This document shows positions 24,796 through 25,038 of a DNA stretch of 25,038 nucleotides, piece after piece; position 1 is the first letter of the stretch, and every line of letters starts with the position of its first letter. A program made the position numbers and the translations under genes. Source of the DNA: an uncultured Clostridia bacterium (GTDB lineage: Bacteria > Bacillota_A > Clostridia > Oscillospirales > Oscillospiraceae); NCBI GenBank assembly GCA_946408145.1, contig CAMJQX010000003.1, positions 1 to 25,038 on the forward strand, in the 5' to 3' direction. The notes beneath the pieces are model-generated. The model saw only the letters and a program-made list of their open reading frames with translations. It did not search any database and was not told where the DNA came from.

Positions 24796-24824
24796 TTGAC
24801 TTTGCGGGATAAAATGAGTAAAAT
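24796..24824 (+). promoter_or_regulatory. Sigma-A promoter of rnpB
   Basis: TTGACT (24796-24801), a 17-bp spacer and TAAAAT (24819-24824) precede the RNase P RNA. The start is expected near 24831. Its -35 is only 9 bp from the -35 of the divergent murD promoter. Confidence 0.8.
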
Positions 24825-24830
24825 AACCGG

Positions 24831-25038
24831 CGGTGAGCAGGCCGAACGACCGCGGGCACGAGCCGAAAGGCTGTGCGTGAGGAAAGTCCGGGCTCCGCAG
24901 GGCAAGGATAACGGGTAACACCCGCCAGGGGCGACCCTCGGACAAGTGCAACAGAGAGATACCGCCGCGCACCGCGCGGTAAGGGTGGAAAGGTGGGGTA
25001 AGAGCCCACCCGTCGCATGGAGACATGTGGACGCTGTA
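24831..25038 (+). ncRNA. rnpB: RNase P RNA, type A, 5' part
   Basis: RNase P RNA is the catalytic subunit that matures tRNA 5' ends. The conserved GAGGAAAGTCCGGGCTCC block (P4 5' strand and following) begins at 24879, and AAGTGCAACAGAGAGA at 24944 is the conserved core near P10-P11. The helices between them follow the type A (ancestral) layout and not the B type of Bacillus, as is common in Clostridia. The 3' end with the second strand of P4 lies beyond the right edge, so the gene is truncated by the window. The 5' end is estimated from the promoter. Confidence 0.93.

Noticed and set aside
24677..25018. Minus-strand open frames opposite rnpB
   Set aside because: They lie over the conserved RNase P RNA and its promoter.

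Overview
The window is chromosomal DNA from a high-GC, spore-forming Clostridia member, probably an Oscillospirales-like Firmicute. That placement is inference. It rests on a complete spoIIIAA-AH operon, a yunB homologue, Firmicutes-type gene order (asp23-nusB-xseA-xseB-ispA-dxs-tlyA-nadK-argR-recN), a T-box leader, a type A RNase P RNA and short palindromic intergenic repeats. No tRNA, CRISPR, prophage, transposase or plasmid gene was seen. Nearly all genes lie on the minus strand, so the description below runs from high to low coordinates.

Right end (22.8-25.0 kb): the 5' part of rnpB (+) and murD (-) diverge from two back-to-back consensus sigma-A-like promoters. Downstream of murD is a 472-bp stretch without a gene, filled with palindromic and direct repeats. 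Next (14.4-22.8 kb) come a PLP-dependent methionine gamma-lyase-like gene, the sporulation gene yunB, and a tight cluster ligA-vanZ-like-P-type ATPase-HAD phosphatase-MATE. The P-type ATPase has lost the invariant phosphorylated Asp (GKTG instead of DKTG), so it looks like a pseudo-pump. The yunB start codon and Shine-Dalgarno sit in a perfect hairpin, beside a sigma-E-like -10.

Middle (9.2-14.4 kb): a small plus-strand membrane-protein gene of unknown function shares a divergent promoter region with spoIIIAA-AH. The sporulation side carries a sigma-E-like promoter, the other side a sigma-A-like promoter. spoIIIA encodes the mother-cell part of the feeding-tube (SpoIIIA-SpoIIQ) channel and ends in a strong intrinsic terminator.

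Left part (0.3-9.2 kb): a ten-gene operon-like run covers envelope stress (Asp23), antitermination (NusB), exonuclease VII, isoprenoid synthesis (IspA, Dxs), TlyA methylase, NAD kinase, ArgR and RecN. Some neighbours overlap by 4 bp and all are closely spaced.

Extreme left (1-330): the end of recN contains a perfect TTGACA-17-TATAAT promoter that reads away from recN into six consecutive perfect hairpins of unrelated sequence, then into Stem I of a T-box riboswitch cut by the window edge, with a possible UAC (Tyr) specifier. The promoter, hairpin chain and T-box together are the least explained structure in the window.
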